Shown here in pieces: positions 8,477 through 19,942 of a stretch of 46,880 nucleotides of DNA; position 1 is the first letter of the stretch; every line of letters begins with the position of its first letter. The DNA is from Nocardiopsis endophytica (GTDB lineage: Bacteria; Actinomycetota; Actinomycetes; Streptosporangiales; Streptosporangiaceae). The stretch covers positions 1 to 46,880 of the forward strand of contig NZ_JAQFWQ010000051.1 of assembly GCF_027706725.1 (NCBI RefSeq), given 5' to 3'. A program made the position numbers and the translations under genes. Under the pieces are notes generated by a model. The model was not told where the DNA came from and made no database searches. It saw only the letters and a list, made by a program, of their open reading frames with translations.

Positions 8477-10537
8477 TTACTCGTCGTCGTCATCGTCCTC
8501 GTCGCGGCGGCGCCTCTTGCGGCCGTCCTTGCCGCCCGGGCGCAGCAGCGCCTCGGCCAGGGCCAGCATCGTCTCCTCCAGCGCCGCCAGCCGCTTGGTG
8601 ACGTCGTCGTGCGAGGTCTCCACGGCCTCGCTGAGCGCCTCCTCGAACTCGTGGCGGTCCGGGCGGGCCTGGACGTCCTTGGCGATCGGGGCCAGCGCGC
8701 CGGTCAGCGCCTTCTCCAGCGCGTCCAGGCGGTCGCCGTGGTCGACCACCGGCCGCTCCACCAGCTCGGTCAGCCGCCGGTGCAGCTCGGAGACCTCCAT
8801 CACCGACGGCAGCTGCGACAGCCGCTGGTTGAGCGCCTCCAGCCGGTCGTCCACCGCCTCCAGGCGCCCGTCCACACCGTCGATCTGCCCGTCGACGCCG
8901 TCCAGGTGGCCGTTGACCCCCTCGAACTTGCCCTCGACCCCGCCGAGGCGCCCCTCGATGCCCTCCAGGCGCCCGTTGACCCCGTCGAAGCTGCCCTCGA
9001 AGTGCCCCTCGAAGGTGTCGAACCGGTCGCTGAGCCGCCCGAGACCGGTGTCGAACCGGCCGCCGACCGCCTCCAGGTGCCCGTCGATGCGCTCGCCCAC
9101 CGCCGCCCGGTGCTCCTCGGTCCGGGCGGTGAGCGTGCCGATGCCCTCCTCCAGCGCGGCCTTGAGGGACTCCAGCTCGGCCGCGGCGGCCGCCCGGTCC
9201 TCCTCGGCCTGCGAGCGCAGGGTGCGCGCGGTCTCCTCCAGCCGCTCGGCCAGGTGCTCGCGGTACTGGTCGTCGCGCTCGCGCAGCTCCGAGCGGTGCA
9301 GTTCGAGCTGCTCGTGCAGCTCGCCGAGGCGCTCGCGCACGTGGGTGCGCAGCTCGCCCAGCCGCTCCTCGGTGGAGGCGGCCAGCTTGCCCAGCGCGCC
9401 GGACACGTCGGCCACCGCCGCCGTCGCCTCGGCGTGGTTCTCCTCGTTCTGGGTGGTGAGCTTGGCCGCGGCCGTGGTGAGCTCAGTGGTGAGCGCCTCG
9501 CGCTGGTCGTTCAGCGCGGAGGTGAGGGCCTCGCGGTCCTCGGCGGCGCGGGCCTCGGAGGCCTCGCGCTGCTCGCGGAGCGCGGTGGTCAGCGCCTCGT
9601 GGTTCTCGGTGGCGCGCGTCTCCAGCGATTCCCGCTGCTCGCGGAGAGCCGTGGTCAGTGCCTCGTGGTTCTCCCCGACGCGCGTCTCCAGGGATTCGCG
9701 CTGCTCCTGGAGCGCGGTGGTGACGGCCTCGTGGTTCTCCGAGACCCGGGTCTGGAGCGCCTCGTGCTGCTCGCGGAGGGTGGAGGTGAGCGCCTCGTGG
9801 TTCTCGGTGGCGCGGGTCTCCAGGGATTCACGCTGTTCCTGGAGGGTCGAGGTGAGCGCCTCGTGGTTCTCGGCGGCGCGGGTCTCCAGGGATTCGCGCT
9901 GCTCCTGGAGTGCGGTGGTGACGGCCTCGTGGTTCTCCGAGACCCGGGACTCCAGCGCGTCGTGCCGCTCGGCCAGGGCCGTGGTCAGCTCCTCGGCGCG
10001 CGTCCGCTCGGCCTCCGCCAGCGACCCCAGCGCCGACTCCAGCGACGCGACCCGCTCGGCCAGCTCGGCGACGCGCTCGTCGACCCCGGCGCCGACCTCG
10101 TCCAGGCGGGTGCGGGTGCGGGCCTGGTCGTCGGAGAGCTCCTTGATCCGGTCCAGCGCGGTGGTGACGTGGTCGGCCACCCCGCGCACGTCGGCCCGCA
10201 GCGCCGGGATCTCGGCGAGCGGCTTGACCCGCTGGCCGACCATCTCGATGTGCTCGGCCAGGGTCTCGGCCCACTCCGGCGGGCGCGCGCCCAGCTCGTC
10301 GACCTTGCCCTGGACGGCGGCGACCGCCTCGGCCAGCGTGGTGAACTCGCGCTCACGGAACTCGCGCAGGAGCCATTCCATGCCCTCCAGGCGCTGGCGC
10401 ATCTCCTCGGTGACGGCCCCCTGGGACTTCTGCTCGGAGACCTGCTCCTGGGCGGCCCGGGACAGCAGGTCCCGCATCCGGTCGGAGATGCCGGTCTGAC
10501 CTCCCCCGTTGAGGAAGTTGTGGCTGCTCTGTTCCAC
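8477..10537 (-). CDS. Large coiled-coil protein with eight 22-residue repeats, function unknown
   Basis: A 686-residue hydrophilic protein with no signal peptide, membrane segment or enzyme motif. Residues 182-357 are eight 22-residue units (consensus EALTTALREQRESLETRATENH). Residues about 488-573 follow a 7-residue rhythm (GVxGRLE-like). The tail, residues 669-686, is a basic run (RKRRRR) then an acidic run (DEDDDDDE). The composition predicts long amphipathic helices or coiled coils, so a structural, scaffolding or polar-organiser role is possible but unproven. GTG at 10537 has an AAGGAG ribosome site 7 nt upstream. It is convergent with tsaD. Confidence 0.85.
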   Translation of the reverse strand: MEQSSHNFLNGGGQTGISDRMRDLLSRAAQEQVSEQKSQGAVTEEMRQRLEGMEWLLREFREREFTTLAEAVAAVQGKVDELGARPPEWAETLAEHIEMVGQRVKPLAEIPALRADVRGVADHVTTALDRIKELSDDQARTRTRLDEVGAGVDERVAELAERVASLESALGSLAEAERTRAEELTTALAERHDALESRVSENHEAVTTALQEQRESLETRAAENHEALTSTLQEQRESLETRATENHEALTSTLREQHEALQTRVSENHEAVTTALQEQRESLETRVGENHEALTTALREQRESLETRATENHEALTTALREQREASEARAAEDREALTSALNDQREALTTELTTAAAKLTTQNEENHAEATAAVADVSGALGKLAASTEERLGELRTHVRERLGELHEQLELHRSELRERDDQYREHLAERLEETARTLRSQAEEDRAAAAAELESLKAALEEGIGTLTARTEEHRAAVGERIDGHLEAVGGRFDTGLGRLSDRFDTFEGHFEGSFDGVNGRLEGIEGRLGGVEGKFEGVNGHLDGVDGQIDGVDGRLEAVDDRLEALNQRLSQLPSVMEVSELHRRLTELVERPVVDHGDRLDALEKALTGALAPIAKDVQARPDRHEFEEALSEAVETSHDDVTKRLAALEETMLALAEALLRPGGKDGRKRRRRDEDDDDDE
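9467..9994 (-). repeat. Eight in-frame 66-bp tandem repeats
   Basis: These bases encode residues 182-357 of the coiled-coil protein. Units 2-6 are nearly identical in protein, varying at a few positions (TTAL/TSTL, TRAAEN/TRATEN/SRVSEN). Units 1, 7 and 8 are more diverged, as expected for expansion from the centre. Confidence 0.85.
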
Positions 10538-10636
10538 CGAGGCGCTCCTTATGTGCTCTGAAGAGGGCCCCCGGCCCGGACGGAAGGGACGGGGGTGGGA
10601 GAAGTCGGGACGTCGGCGCGGGGGCGGCGGGGCGCA

Positions 10637-10867
10637 TCACCCAGCGCCAGTGGTCGAACGCGTGCGGTGACCGTCGCGGGCGCGGCGGCCTGCCGGGGCG
10701 CACCGGGCCCGCGGGCCGCCGCCGGACGCATCCACCGAAAGGGAGACGCCGACCGCGCGGGCCAGTTTAACGACATGGGCCTCGCTCGCCGCGGTCGAGT
10801 ACCGAAGATCGCTTCCCTCCTGGAAGATCCACACTGCAACGCTAGTACCGGAATCACCGGGAGTCAT
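10637..10867 (-). CDS. Possible small hypothetical protein (76 aa)
   Basis: The first 45 or so residues (MTPGDSGTSVAVWIFQ... VVKLARAVGVSLSVD) have a balanced composition unlike the arginine/proline-rich shadow frames nearby. The remainder is low-complexity. It lies in the 375-bp gap between the methyltransferase and the coiled-coil gene on the same strand. Codon choice is less GC3-biased than in neighbours and the ribosome site is weak, so it may be a chance frame. No family was recognised. Confidence 0.3.
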   Translation of the reverse strand: MTPGDSGTSVAVWIFQEGSDLRYSTAASEAHVVKLARAVGVSLSVDASGGGPRARCAPAGRRARDGHRTRSTTGAG

Positions 10868-10912
10868 CGCCGTTCCACGGAATTCCCGGAAAGCGAATTT
10901 CGTCCCTTTTGT

Positions 10913-12196
10913 TCATGAGGCGGCGCTGACCTCGGAACACAGCAGGCAGAACGGCTTCTCGCCGATCCGGGTGAGCACGACCACCACGGATCCGGGCCCC
11001 GAGGGGCGGAGGTCGCGGCGGAGCCGCTCCACGTCCACGGCCGATCCGCGTTTCTTAATCGTTACGGTCCCCGCCCCCCGGGCGCGCACCGCGGCGCGCA
11101 GCCGCTTCAGCGAGAACGGCATCGCCTCGTGCACTTCATAGGCGCGGCAGAACGGCGTCTCCACGTGTTCATCGGAGGCGATGTAGGCGATCCTGGGGTC
11201 CAGCAGCGATCCGCCGACCCGTTCGGCCGCCTCGGCCACCAGGTGCGCCCGCACCACCGCCCCGTCCGGCTCGTACAGGTACCGGCCCACCCCGCCGACC
11301 GGGGCCTGGGCCTCCTCCGCCCCGCCGGCCAGGGTGTCGGCGCGGCCGCCGCGCAGCAGGGTCGCCCGCCGCGCCGCCCCGTCGGCCGCCCCGCCGAACC
11401 ACAGGGCGGCCTCCTTCACGTCGCCGCCGACCGACACCCACTCGGCCGACACCCCCTCCGGGATCCGCTCATAGGGCAGCCCGGGCGCGGCCTTGACGCA
11501 GGCCGCCGGGGCCGCCGACGCGATCCTCTCCACCGTGTCCCACGCGGGGGAGTAGGCGTCGGGGTCGAACACCCGCCCCCGCCTGCCGCGCCGTGCGGGA
11601 TCGCAGAAGACCGCGTCCGTCCCCGGGGCGGGCTCCCAGTCCGGGCCCACCGTGCCCACGCGGGCGCGCGCCCGGCCGTCCACGCCCAGCGCCGCGAAGT
11701 TGGCGGCGGCCACCGCGGCCGTCTCCGGGTCGGCGTCCACCGCGTCCACCCGCAGCCCGGCTTCGGCCAGCGCCGCCGCGTCCGCCCCGATGCCGCAGCA
11801 CAGGTCGGCCACCTGCGCTCCGGGGCCGAGCACCGAGGCGAACCGGGCGGCCCGGTGCCGCGCCACCTCGGCCCGGGTGGCCTGCTCCAGGCCGTTGGGG
11901 GTGAAGAACATGCGGTCGGCGCGCGCGCCGAACTTCTCGCGCGCGCGTGCGCGGAGGCGCGCCTGGGTCAGCGCCGCGGCGGCGGCGTCGGCGGGGGAGT
12001 GCCCGGCCGGCCCGCCCGCGTGCTCTGCGGCGAGCTCCTCGGCGAACGCGCGCAGCCGGGTGGCGGCCCGCAGCGCGTCGGCGCCCGCCTCCTCCCGGGC
12101 GGCCCGCTCCAGCAGCCGCTCACCCACCGGTGTGAGCAGGGCGGCCAGCGCCCCCGGCGCCGCTCCGCCCTGCTCACCAGGCCCTGTCCCGGACAA
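10913..12196 (-). CDS. Class I SAM-dependent methyltransferase with THUMP-like C-terminus
   Basis: The SAM-binding loop is VADLCCGIGADAAALAEAG and the catalytic-region motif is DAVFCDPARRGRRGR. The C-terminal segment (SLKRLRAAVRARGAGTVTIKKRG... VVVLTRIGEKPFCLLC) matches the THUMP-like extension of a family annotated as RNA methyltransferase-like in actinobacteria; the target is unknown. The frame stays open to 12343, but that would run through the groES promoter and CIRCE. A TTG at 12196, with a GGGGGAAAG ribosome site upstream, starts just before the conserved ALLTPVGERLL segment and gives 427 residues. Start confidence is moderate. Confidence 0.75.
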   Translation of the reverse strand: MSGTGPGEQGGAAPGALAALLTPVGERLLERAAREEAGADALRAATRLRAFAEELAAEHAGGPAGHSPADAAAAALTQARLRARAREKFGARADRMFFTPNGLEQATRAEVARHRAARFASVLGPGAQVADLCCGIGADAAALAEAGLRVDAVDADPETAAVAAANFAALGVDGRARARVGTVGPDWEPAPGTDAVFCDPARRGRRGRVFDPDAYSPAWDTVERIASAAPAACVKAAPGLPYERIPEGVSAEWVSVGGDVKEAALWFGGAADGAARRATLLRGGRADTLAGGAEEAQAPVGGVGRYLYEPDGAVVRAHLVAEAAERVGGSLLDPRIAYIASDEHVETPFCRAYEVHEAMPFSLKRLRAAVRARGAGTVTIKKRGSAVDVERLRRDLRPSGPGSVVVVLTRIGEKPFCLLCSEVSAAS

Positions 12197-12220
12197 TGCT
12201 TTCCCCCTGTGACCAGTTGT

Positions 12221-12249
12221 TTGACGCGCCCGAGAGGCCGGGCTAATGT
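12221..12249 (+). promoter_or_regulatory. groESL housekeeping promoter
   Basis: -35 TTGACG (12221-12226), 17-bp spacer, -10 TAATGT (12244-12249). Transcription would start near 12256, at the left edge of the CIRCE element. Confidence 0.85.
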
Positions 12250-12255
12250 TCGGTA

Positions 12256-12282
12256 CTGGCACTCTCGACGGTAGAGTGCTAA
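12256..12282 (+). promoter_or_regulatory. CIRCE operator (HrcA binding site)
   Basis: CTGGCACTC - 9 nt - GAGTGCTAA, against the consensus TTAGCACTC-N9-GAGTGCTAA. The right half is perfect and the left half has two mismatches. It lies at the predicted transcription start of groES, where HrcA represses in the absence of heat stress. Confidence 0.95.
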
Positions 12283-12388
12283 CCGCGACGAGGCCGGTCT
12301 GGCACCCGCGACGGCAGGCCGCCGTGGTCGCCCCTTTTGACAAGAATGCCGTCCCGCATCATCGAACCTGAAGGGGGAGGTCACACCC

Positions 12389-14424
<2,036 letters not shown>

Positions 14425-14444
14425 AGCCCGCTCTGCACTACCAT

Positions 14445-14474
14445 GCGTGCCCCGGGGCCCCACCCGGGGCACGC
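14445..14474 (+). terminator. Intrinsic terminator of groESL
   Basis: A perfect 12-bp stem (14445-14456 with 14463-14474, GCGTGCCCCGGG/CCCGGGGCACGC), 6-nt loop, followed by GTGTTTTA. Confidence 0.85.
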
Positions 14475-14552
14475 GTGTTTTACCCGGCATTTCCGCCAAA
14501 TGTGATCATTCTGTATCCGTGGTTCGTGACGTTAAGGGGCCGTGCTCGGGGC

Positions 14553-15191
14553 ATGATTCGGAGCGTGACGGATCAACGCGCCGCCGGGGCCACGCTGGCC
14601 AGGCGCTCGGCACCCCGGCGCCCAGCGACCGATGACGCGGAGCTGGGGCGGCTGACCTCGCTCGCGGTCCAGGGGGACCACGGCGCGGTCGACTCGCTCC
14701 TACGCGAGATCCGCCCCATGGTGGTCCGGTACTGCCGGGCCCGGCTGTCCCGGGTCTCCGGGTACGCCCACTACACCGACGACGTGGCCCAGGAGGTGTG
14801 CATCGCGCTGCTGTCGGCCCTGCCCCGCTACGAGGACATGGGCCGCCCCTTCGCCGCGTTCGTCTTCGGGATCGCCGCCCACAAGGTCGCCGACGCCCTG
14901 CGCACCTCCACCCGCGCCGACGTGCCCACCGACGCGGTCCCCGACCGGCCGGACGAGGGCCCATCGCCCGAGGAGGCGGCGGTCCGCAGCGTCGAGGCCG
15001 AGCGGGCCCGGGCCCTCCTGGAAGAACTCCCCGAGCAGCAGCGGCGGCTGCTCGTCATGCGCGTGATTGCGGGACTATCGGCAGATGAGACCGGACATGT
15101 ACTCGGAATGTCGGCGGGCGCGGTACGGGTTGCCCAGCACCGAGCTCTTGCTCGGCTTCGGCATGTGGCCGTGGCGAACCGCCTCTTCTGA
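14553..15191 (+). CDS. sigD: SigD/ShbA-like sigma-70 family factor
   Basis: A 212-residue alternative sigma factor. Region 2 spans [20 protein letters not shown] and [18 protein letters not shown]. Region 4 is [22 protein letters not shown]...[10 protein letters not shown] with a helix-turn-helix at [19 protein letters not shown]. Position between groEL1 and guaB matches M. tuberculosis sigD and Streptomyces shbA, the latter driving transcription of the principal sigma gene hrdB. No anti-sigma gene follows. The WhiB gene often found beside it is absent. ATG at 14553 is chosen; a GTG at 14565 is possible. Confidence 0.85.
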   Translation: MIRSVTDQRAAGATLARRSAPRRPATDDAELGRLTSLAVQGDHGAVDSLLREIRPMVVRYCRARLSRVSGYAHYTDDVAQEVCIALLSALPRYEDMGRPFAAFVFGIAAHKVADALRTSTRADVPTDAVPDRPDEGPSPEEAAVRSVEAERARALLEELPEQQRRLLVMRVIAGLSADETGHVLGMSAGAVRVAQHRALARLRHVAVANRLF

Positions 15192-15294
15192 GCGCCCCGG
15201 CCACGCGCCCCGCACCCCCGGTCCGCGCGGCTGCCGCCGCCCCTCCCGCATCCGCACCGACCGCTGGTGCCGCGCCCGGTACCCCCTCCTGTGA

Positions 15295-16860
<1,566 letters not shown>

Positions 16861-16889
16861 CGGCACGGATCAGCGAGGAGAGCGAAGCG

Positions 16890-18005
16890 TTGGCTCAGGT
16901 GGAGATCGGGCTGGGCAAGAACGGGCGCCGGGCGTACGAGCTCGACGAGATCGGGATCGTCCCCGCCCGCCGCACCCGCGACCCCGAGGAGGTGTCGATC
17001 GCCTGGCAGATCGACGCCTACCGGTTCGAGATGCCGCTGGTCGCCAGCCCCATGGACAGCGTGTCCTCGCCGCGGACCGCGGTCGCCCTGGGGCGCCACG
17101 GCGGGCTGGGCGTGCTGGACCTGGAAGGGCTGTGGACCCGGTACGAGGACCCCGAGCCGCTGCTGGCCGAGATCAGCGAGCTGGGCGACGAGGCCGCCAC
17201 CGAGCGCCTGCAGGCGATCTACGCCGCGCCGATCAAGGAGGAGCTGATCGGCCGCCGGATCGAGGAGATCCGCTCGGCCGGGGTGGTCGCCGCCGCCCGG
17301 CTCTCCCCGCAGCGCACCGCCCAATACCACAAGGCGGTGCTGGACGCCGGGGTCGACCTGTTCGTCATCCGCGGCACCACGGTCTCCGCCGAGCACGTCT
17401 CGGGCCGCGCCGAGCCGCTCAACCTCAAGCAGTTCATCTACGACCTGGACGTGCCGGTGGTGGTGGGCGGCTGCGCCACCTACACCGCGGCGCTGCACCT
17501 GATGCGCACCGGCGCCGCCGGGGTGCTGGTGGGCTTCGGCGGCGGCGCCGGGCACACCACCCGGTCGGTGCTGGGCGTGGCGGTGCCGATGGCCAGCGCC
17601 GTGGGCGACGTGGCCGCCGCCCGCCGCGACTACCTCGACGAGTCCGGCGGCCGGTACGTGCACGTCATCGCCGACGGCGGGATGACCGGCAGCGGCGACA
17701 TCGCCAAGGCGCTGGCGTGCGGCGCCGACGCGGTCATGGTCGGCTCCCCGCTGGCCCGCGCCGCCGAGGCCCCCGGCGGCGGCTACCACTGGGGCAGCGA
17801 GGCGCACCACGGCGAGCTGCCGCGCGGCGAGCGCGTGCGCGTGGGCACCGTCGGCGACCTGGAGGCCATCCTCAACGGCCCCGCGCACGCGGGGGACGGG
17901 TCGATGAACCTGCTCGGCGCCCTGCGCCGGACCATGGCCACCGCGGGCTACTCCGACCTGAAGGAGTTCCAGCGGGTCGAGGTCGTCGTCAACCCGCACC
18001 GGTAG
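16890..18005 (+). CDS. guaB3: GuaB3-family IMP dehydrogenase-like protein
   Basis: A 371-residue barrel protein of the IMPDH/GMP-reductase superfamily without CBS domains, always next to guaB in actinobacteria. MAQVEIGLGKNGRRAYELDEIGIVP at the start and VHVIADGGMTGSGDIAKALACGADAVMVGSPLA are typical. At the position aligned to the IMPDH catalytic loop GPGSICTTR this protein has GGGAGHTTR, so the nucleophilic cysteine is replaced by histidine. Its reaction in actinobacteria is unsettled. It starts with TTG at 16890, nine nt after GAGGAG. Confidence 0.9.
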   Translation: MAQVEIGLGKNGRRAYELDEIGIVPARRTRDPEEVSIAWQIDAYRFEMPLVASPMDSVSSPRTAVALGRHGGLGVLDLEGLWTRYEDPEPLLAEISELGDEAATERLQAIYAAPIKEELIGRRIEEIRSAGVVAAARLSPQRTAQYHKAVLDAGVDLFVIRGTTVSAEHVSGRAEPLNLKQFIYDLDVPVVVGGCATYTAALHLMRTGAAGVLVGFGGGAGHTTRSVLGVAVPMASAVGDVAAARRDYLDESGGRYVHVIADGGMTGSGDIAKALACGADAVMVGSPLARAAEAPGGGYHWGSEAHHGELPRGERVRVGTVGDLEAILNGPAHAGDGSMNLLGALRRTMATAGYSDLKEFQRVEVVVNPHR

Positions 18006-18091
18006 CGCCGCACCGTCGCACCGCCCGCGCGCCGCCGCCGCGCCGCCTCCCCGCCCCGACGTGTCACCCGGGCCCCGTGCGGGCACCGGGT

Positions 18092-18097
18092 TAGCCT
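18092..18097 (+). promoter_or_regulatory. Possible glpD -10 hexamer (TAGCCT)
   Basis: TAGCCT fits TANNNT in the 134-bp gap before glpD and would give a leader of about 35 nt containing the GGGAGG ribosome site. Confidence 0.4.
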
Positions 18098-18139
18098 GAG
18101 GGGCGGGGAGTAGCGGCAGGAACCGTTCGGGAGGCGGCA

Positions 18140-19858
18140 ATGGCGGCGACCACACGCATGGGACCGGAGGAGCGGGCCGAGAGCCTGGCCCGCATGGCGA
18201 CCGGGGAGCTGGACGTCCTCGTCGTCGGGGGCGGCATCGTCGGGGCGGGCACCGCCCTGGACGCGGTGGCGCGCGGGCTGAAGGTGGGCCTGATCGAGGC
18301 CCGCGACTTCGCCTCGGGCACCTCCAGCAGATCCAGCAAGCTCATCCACGGCGGGCTGCGCTACCTGGAGCAGCTCGACTTCGAGCTGGTCCGCGAGGCC
18401 CTGACCGAGCGCGGGCTGCTGCTCCAGCGCATCGCCCCGCACCTGGTCCGCCCGGTGCCGTTCGTCTTCCCCTTCACCCACCACTGGGAGCGGCCCTACA
18501 TCGGGGCCGGCGTCGCCCTGTACGACACCCTGTCGATGACCATGGGGACCTCCCGCGGCCTGCCGCACCACCGCCACCTGACCCGCTCGGGGGCGCTGCG
18601 GGTGTTCCCCGCCCTGCGCCGCGACGCCCTGGTCGGGGCGGTGCAGTACTGGGACGCCCAGGTCGACGACGCCCGCTACGTGGTCACCGTGCTGCGCACC
18701 GCCGCCGGGCTCGGCGCCGGGATCGCCTCCCGGGTGCAGGCCACCTCCTTCCTGCGCGAGGGAGAGCACGTCACCGGCGCCCGCGCCACCGACCTGGAGA
18801 CCGGCGAGGAGCTGGAGATCCGGGCCAAGCAGGTGGTCAACGCCGCCGGGGTGTGGACCGACGACATCCAGGAGATGGTCGGCGGGCGCGGGCAGATCCA
18901 CGTGCGCGCCTCCAAGGGCATCCACCTGGTGGTGCCGCGCGACCGCATCCAGGCCTCCTCCGGGCTGATCCTGCGCACCGAGAAGAGCGTGCTGTTCGTC
19001 ATCCCGTGGGGGCGGCACTGGGTCATCGGCACCACCGACACCTCCTGGGACCTGGACAAGGCGCACCCGGCCGCCAGCCGCCGGGACATCGACTACCTGC
19101 TCGACCACGTCAACCGGGTGCTGCGGGTGCCGCTGACCCGCGACGACGTGGAGGGGGTGTACGCGGGGCTGCGGCCGCTGCTGTCCGGGGAGTCCGACGA
19201 GACCTCCAAGCTGTCCCGCGAGCACACCGTGGCCCACCCCGTGCCCGGCCTGGTGCTCATCGCCGGGGGCAAGTACACGACCTACCGGGTGATGGCCAAG
19301 GACGCGGTGGACGCGGTCGCCCACGGGCTGGACGGGCGCATCCCCGACTCGGTGACCGACCGGCTGCCGCTCGCCGGCGCCGACGGGTACGCGGCGCTGT
19401 GGAACCAGCGCCGGGCGATCGCCCGCGACGCCGACCTGCACCCCTCGCGGGTGGCGCACCTGCTGCGCCGGTACGGCTCGATGGCGGCCGAGGTGCTGGA
19501 GCTGATGAAGGAGGACCCCGGGCTCAAGGAGCCGCTGACGGGGGCCGACGACTACCTGCGGGCGGAGGTGGTCTACGCCGCCCGCAGCGAGGGCGCCCGC
19601 CACCTCGACGACGTGCTGACCCGGCGCACCCGGGCGGCGATCGAGACGTGGGACCGCGGCATCGCGGCGGCCCCGGAGGCGGCGCGCCTGATGGCGGGCC
19701 CGCTGGGGTGGGACGACGCGCGGGTCGAGCGCGAGGTGGAGTACTACCGCAAGCGCATCGAGGCCGAACGCGCCGCCCAGGAGCAGGACACCGACCAGGA
19801 GGCGGACGCCGTGCAGCACGGCGCGCCGGAGGTCGTCCCCGAGGACCTGGTGACCTGA
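18140..19858 (+). CDS. glpD: Aerobic glycerol-3-phosphate dehydrogenase
   Basis: A 572-residue flavoprotein oxidising sn-glycerol-3-phosphate to dihydroxyacetone phosphate and passing electrons to quinone at the membrane. The FAD motif is VVGGGIVGAG (G30, G32, G35), followed by TSSRSSKLIHGGLRYLE, the GlpD signature. The C-terminal DAO_C domain contains HLLRRYGS and YAARSEGARHLDDVLTRRTR. ATG at 18140 has GGGAGG upstream. No glycerol kinase or uptake gene is adjacent. The last 35 residues are acidic and poorly conserved. Confidence 0.95.
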   Translation: MAATTRMGPEERAESLARMATGELDVLVVGGGIVGAGTALDAVARGLKVGLIEARDFASGTSSRSSKLIHGGLRYLEQLDFELVREALTERGLLLQRIAPHLVRPVPFVFPFTHHWERPYIGAGVALYDTLSMTMGTSRGLPHHRHLTRSGALRVFPALRRDALVGAVQYWDAQVDDARYVVTVLRTAAGLGAGIASRVQATSFLREGEHVTGARATDLETGEELEIRAKQVVNAAGVWTDDIQEMVGGRGQIHVRASKGIHLVVPRDRIQASSGLILRTEKSVLFVIPWGRHWVIGTTDTSWDLDKAHPAASRRDIDYLLDHVNRVLRVPLTRDDVEGVYAGLRPLLSGESDETSKLSREHTVAHPVPGLVLIAGGKYTTYRVMAKDAVDAVAHGLDGRIPDSVTDRLPLAGADGYAALWNQRRAIARDADLHPSRVAHLLRRYGSMAAEVLELMKEDPGLKEPLTGADDYLRAEVVYAARSEGARHLDDVLTRRTRAAIETWDRGIAAAPEAARLMAGPLGWDDARVEREVEYYRKRIEAERAAQEQDTDQEADAVQHGAPEVVPEDLVT

Positions 19859-19899
19859 CGGACGTTCGTCCTTTGTGGTCCTTTGTCGGACTTTTGCCC

Positions 19900-19926
19900 G
19901 CGGTCCGGGACGGCCTCCCGGACCGC
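19900..19926 (+). terminator. Hairpin after glpD, upstream of the glycosyltransferase-like gene
   Basis: A perfect 11-bp stem (19900-19910 with 19916-19926, GCGGTCCGGGA/TCCCGGACCGC) without a U-tract. Two direct GTCCTTTGT copies lie just upstream at about 19868-19886. It could end glpD transcription or serve as an operator for the next gene. Confidence 0.5.
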
Positions 19927-19930
19927 GTCC

Positions 19931-19936
19931 TAACCT
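19931..19936 (+). promoter_or_regulatory. -10 hexamer (TAACCT), likely leaderless start
   Basis: TAACCT fits TANNNT and ends 6 nt before the GTG at 19943, with no ribosome site. Confidence 0.45.
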
Positions 19937-19942
19937 GCAGAC

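Noticed and set aside
9467-9994. CRISPR-like array
   Set aside because: The repeats are contiguous 66-bp coding units with no spacers and keep reading frame within a protein.
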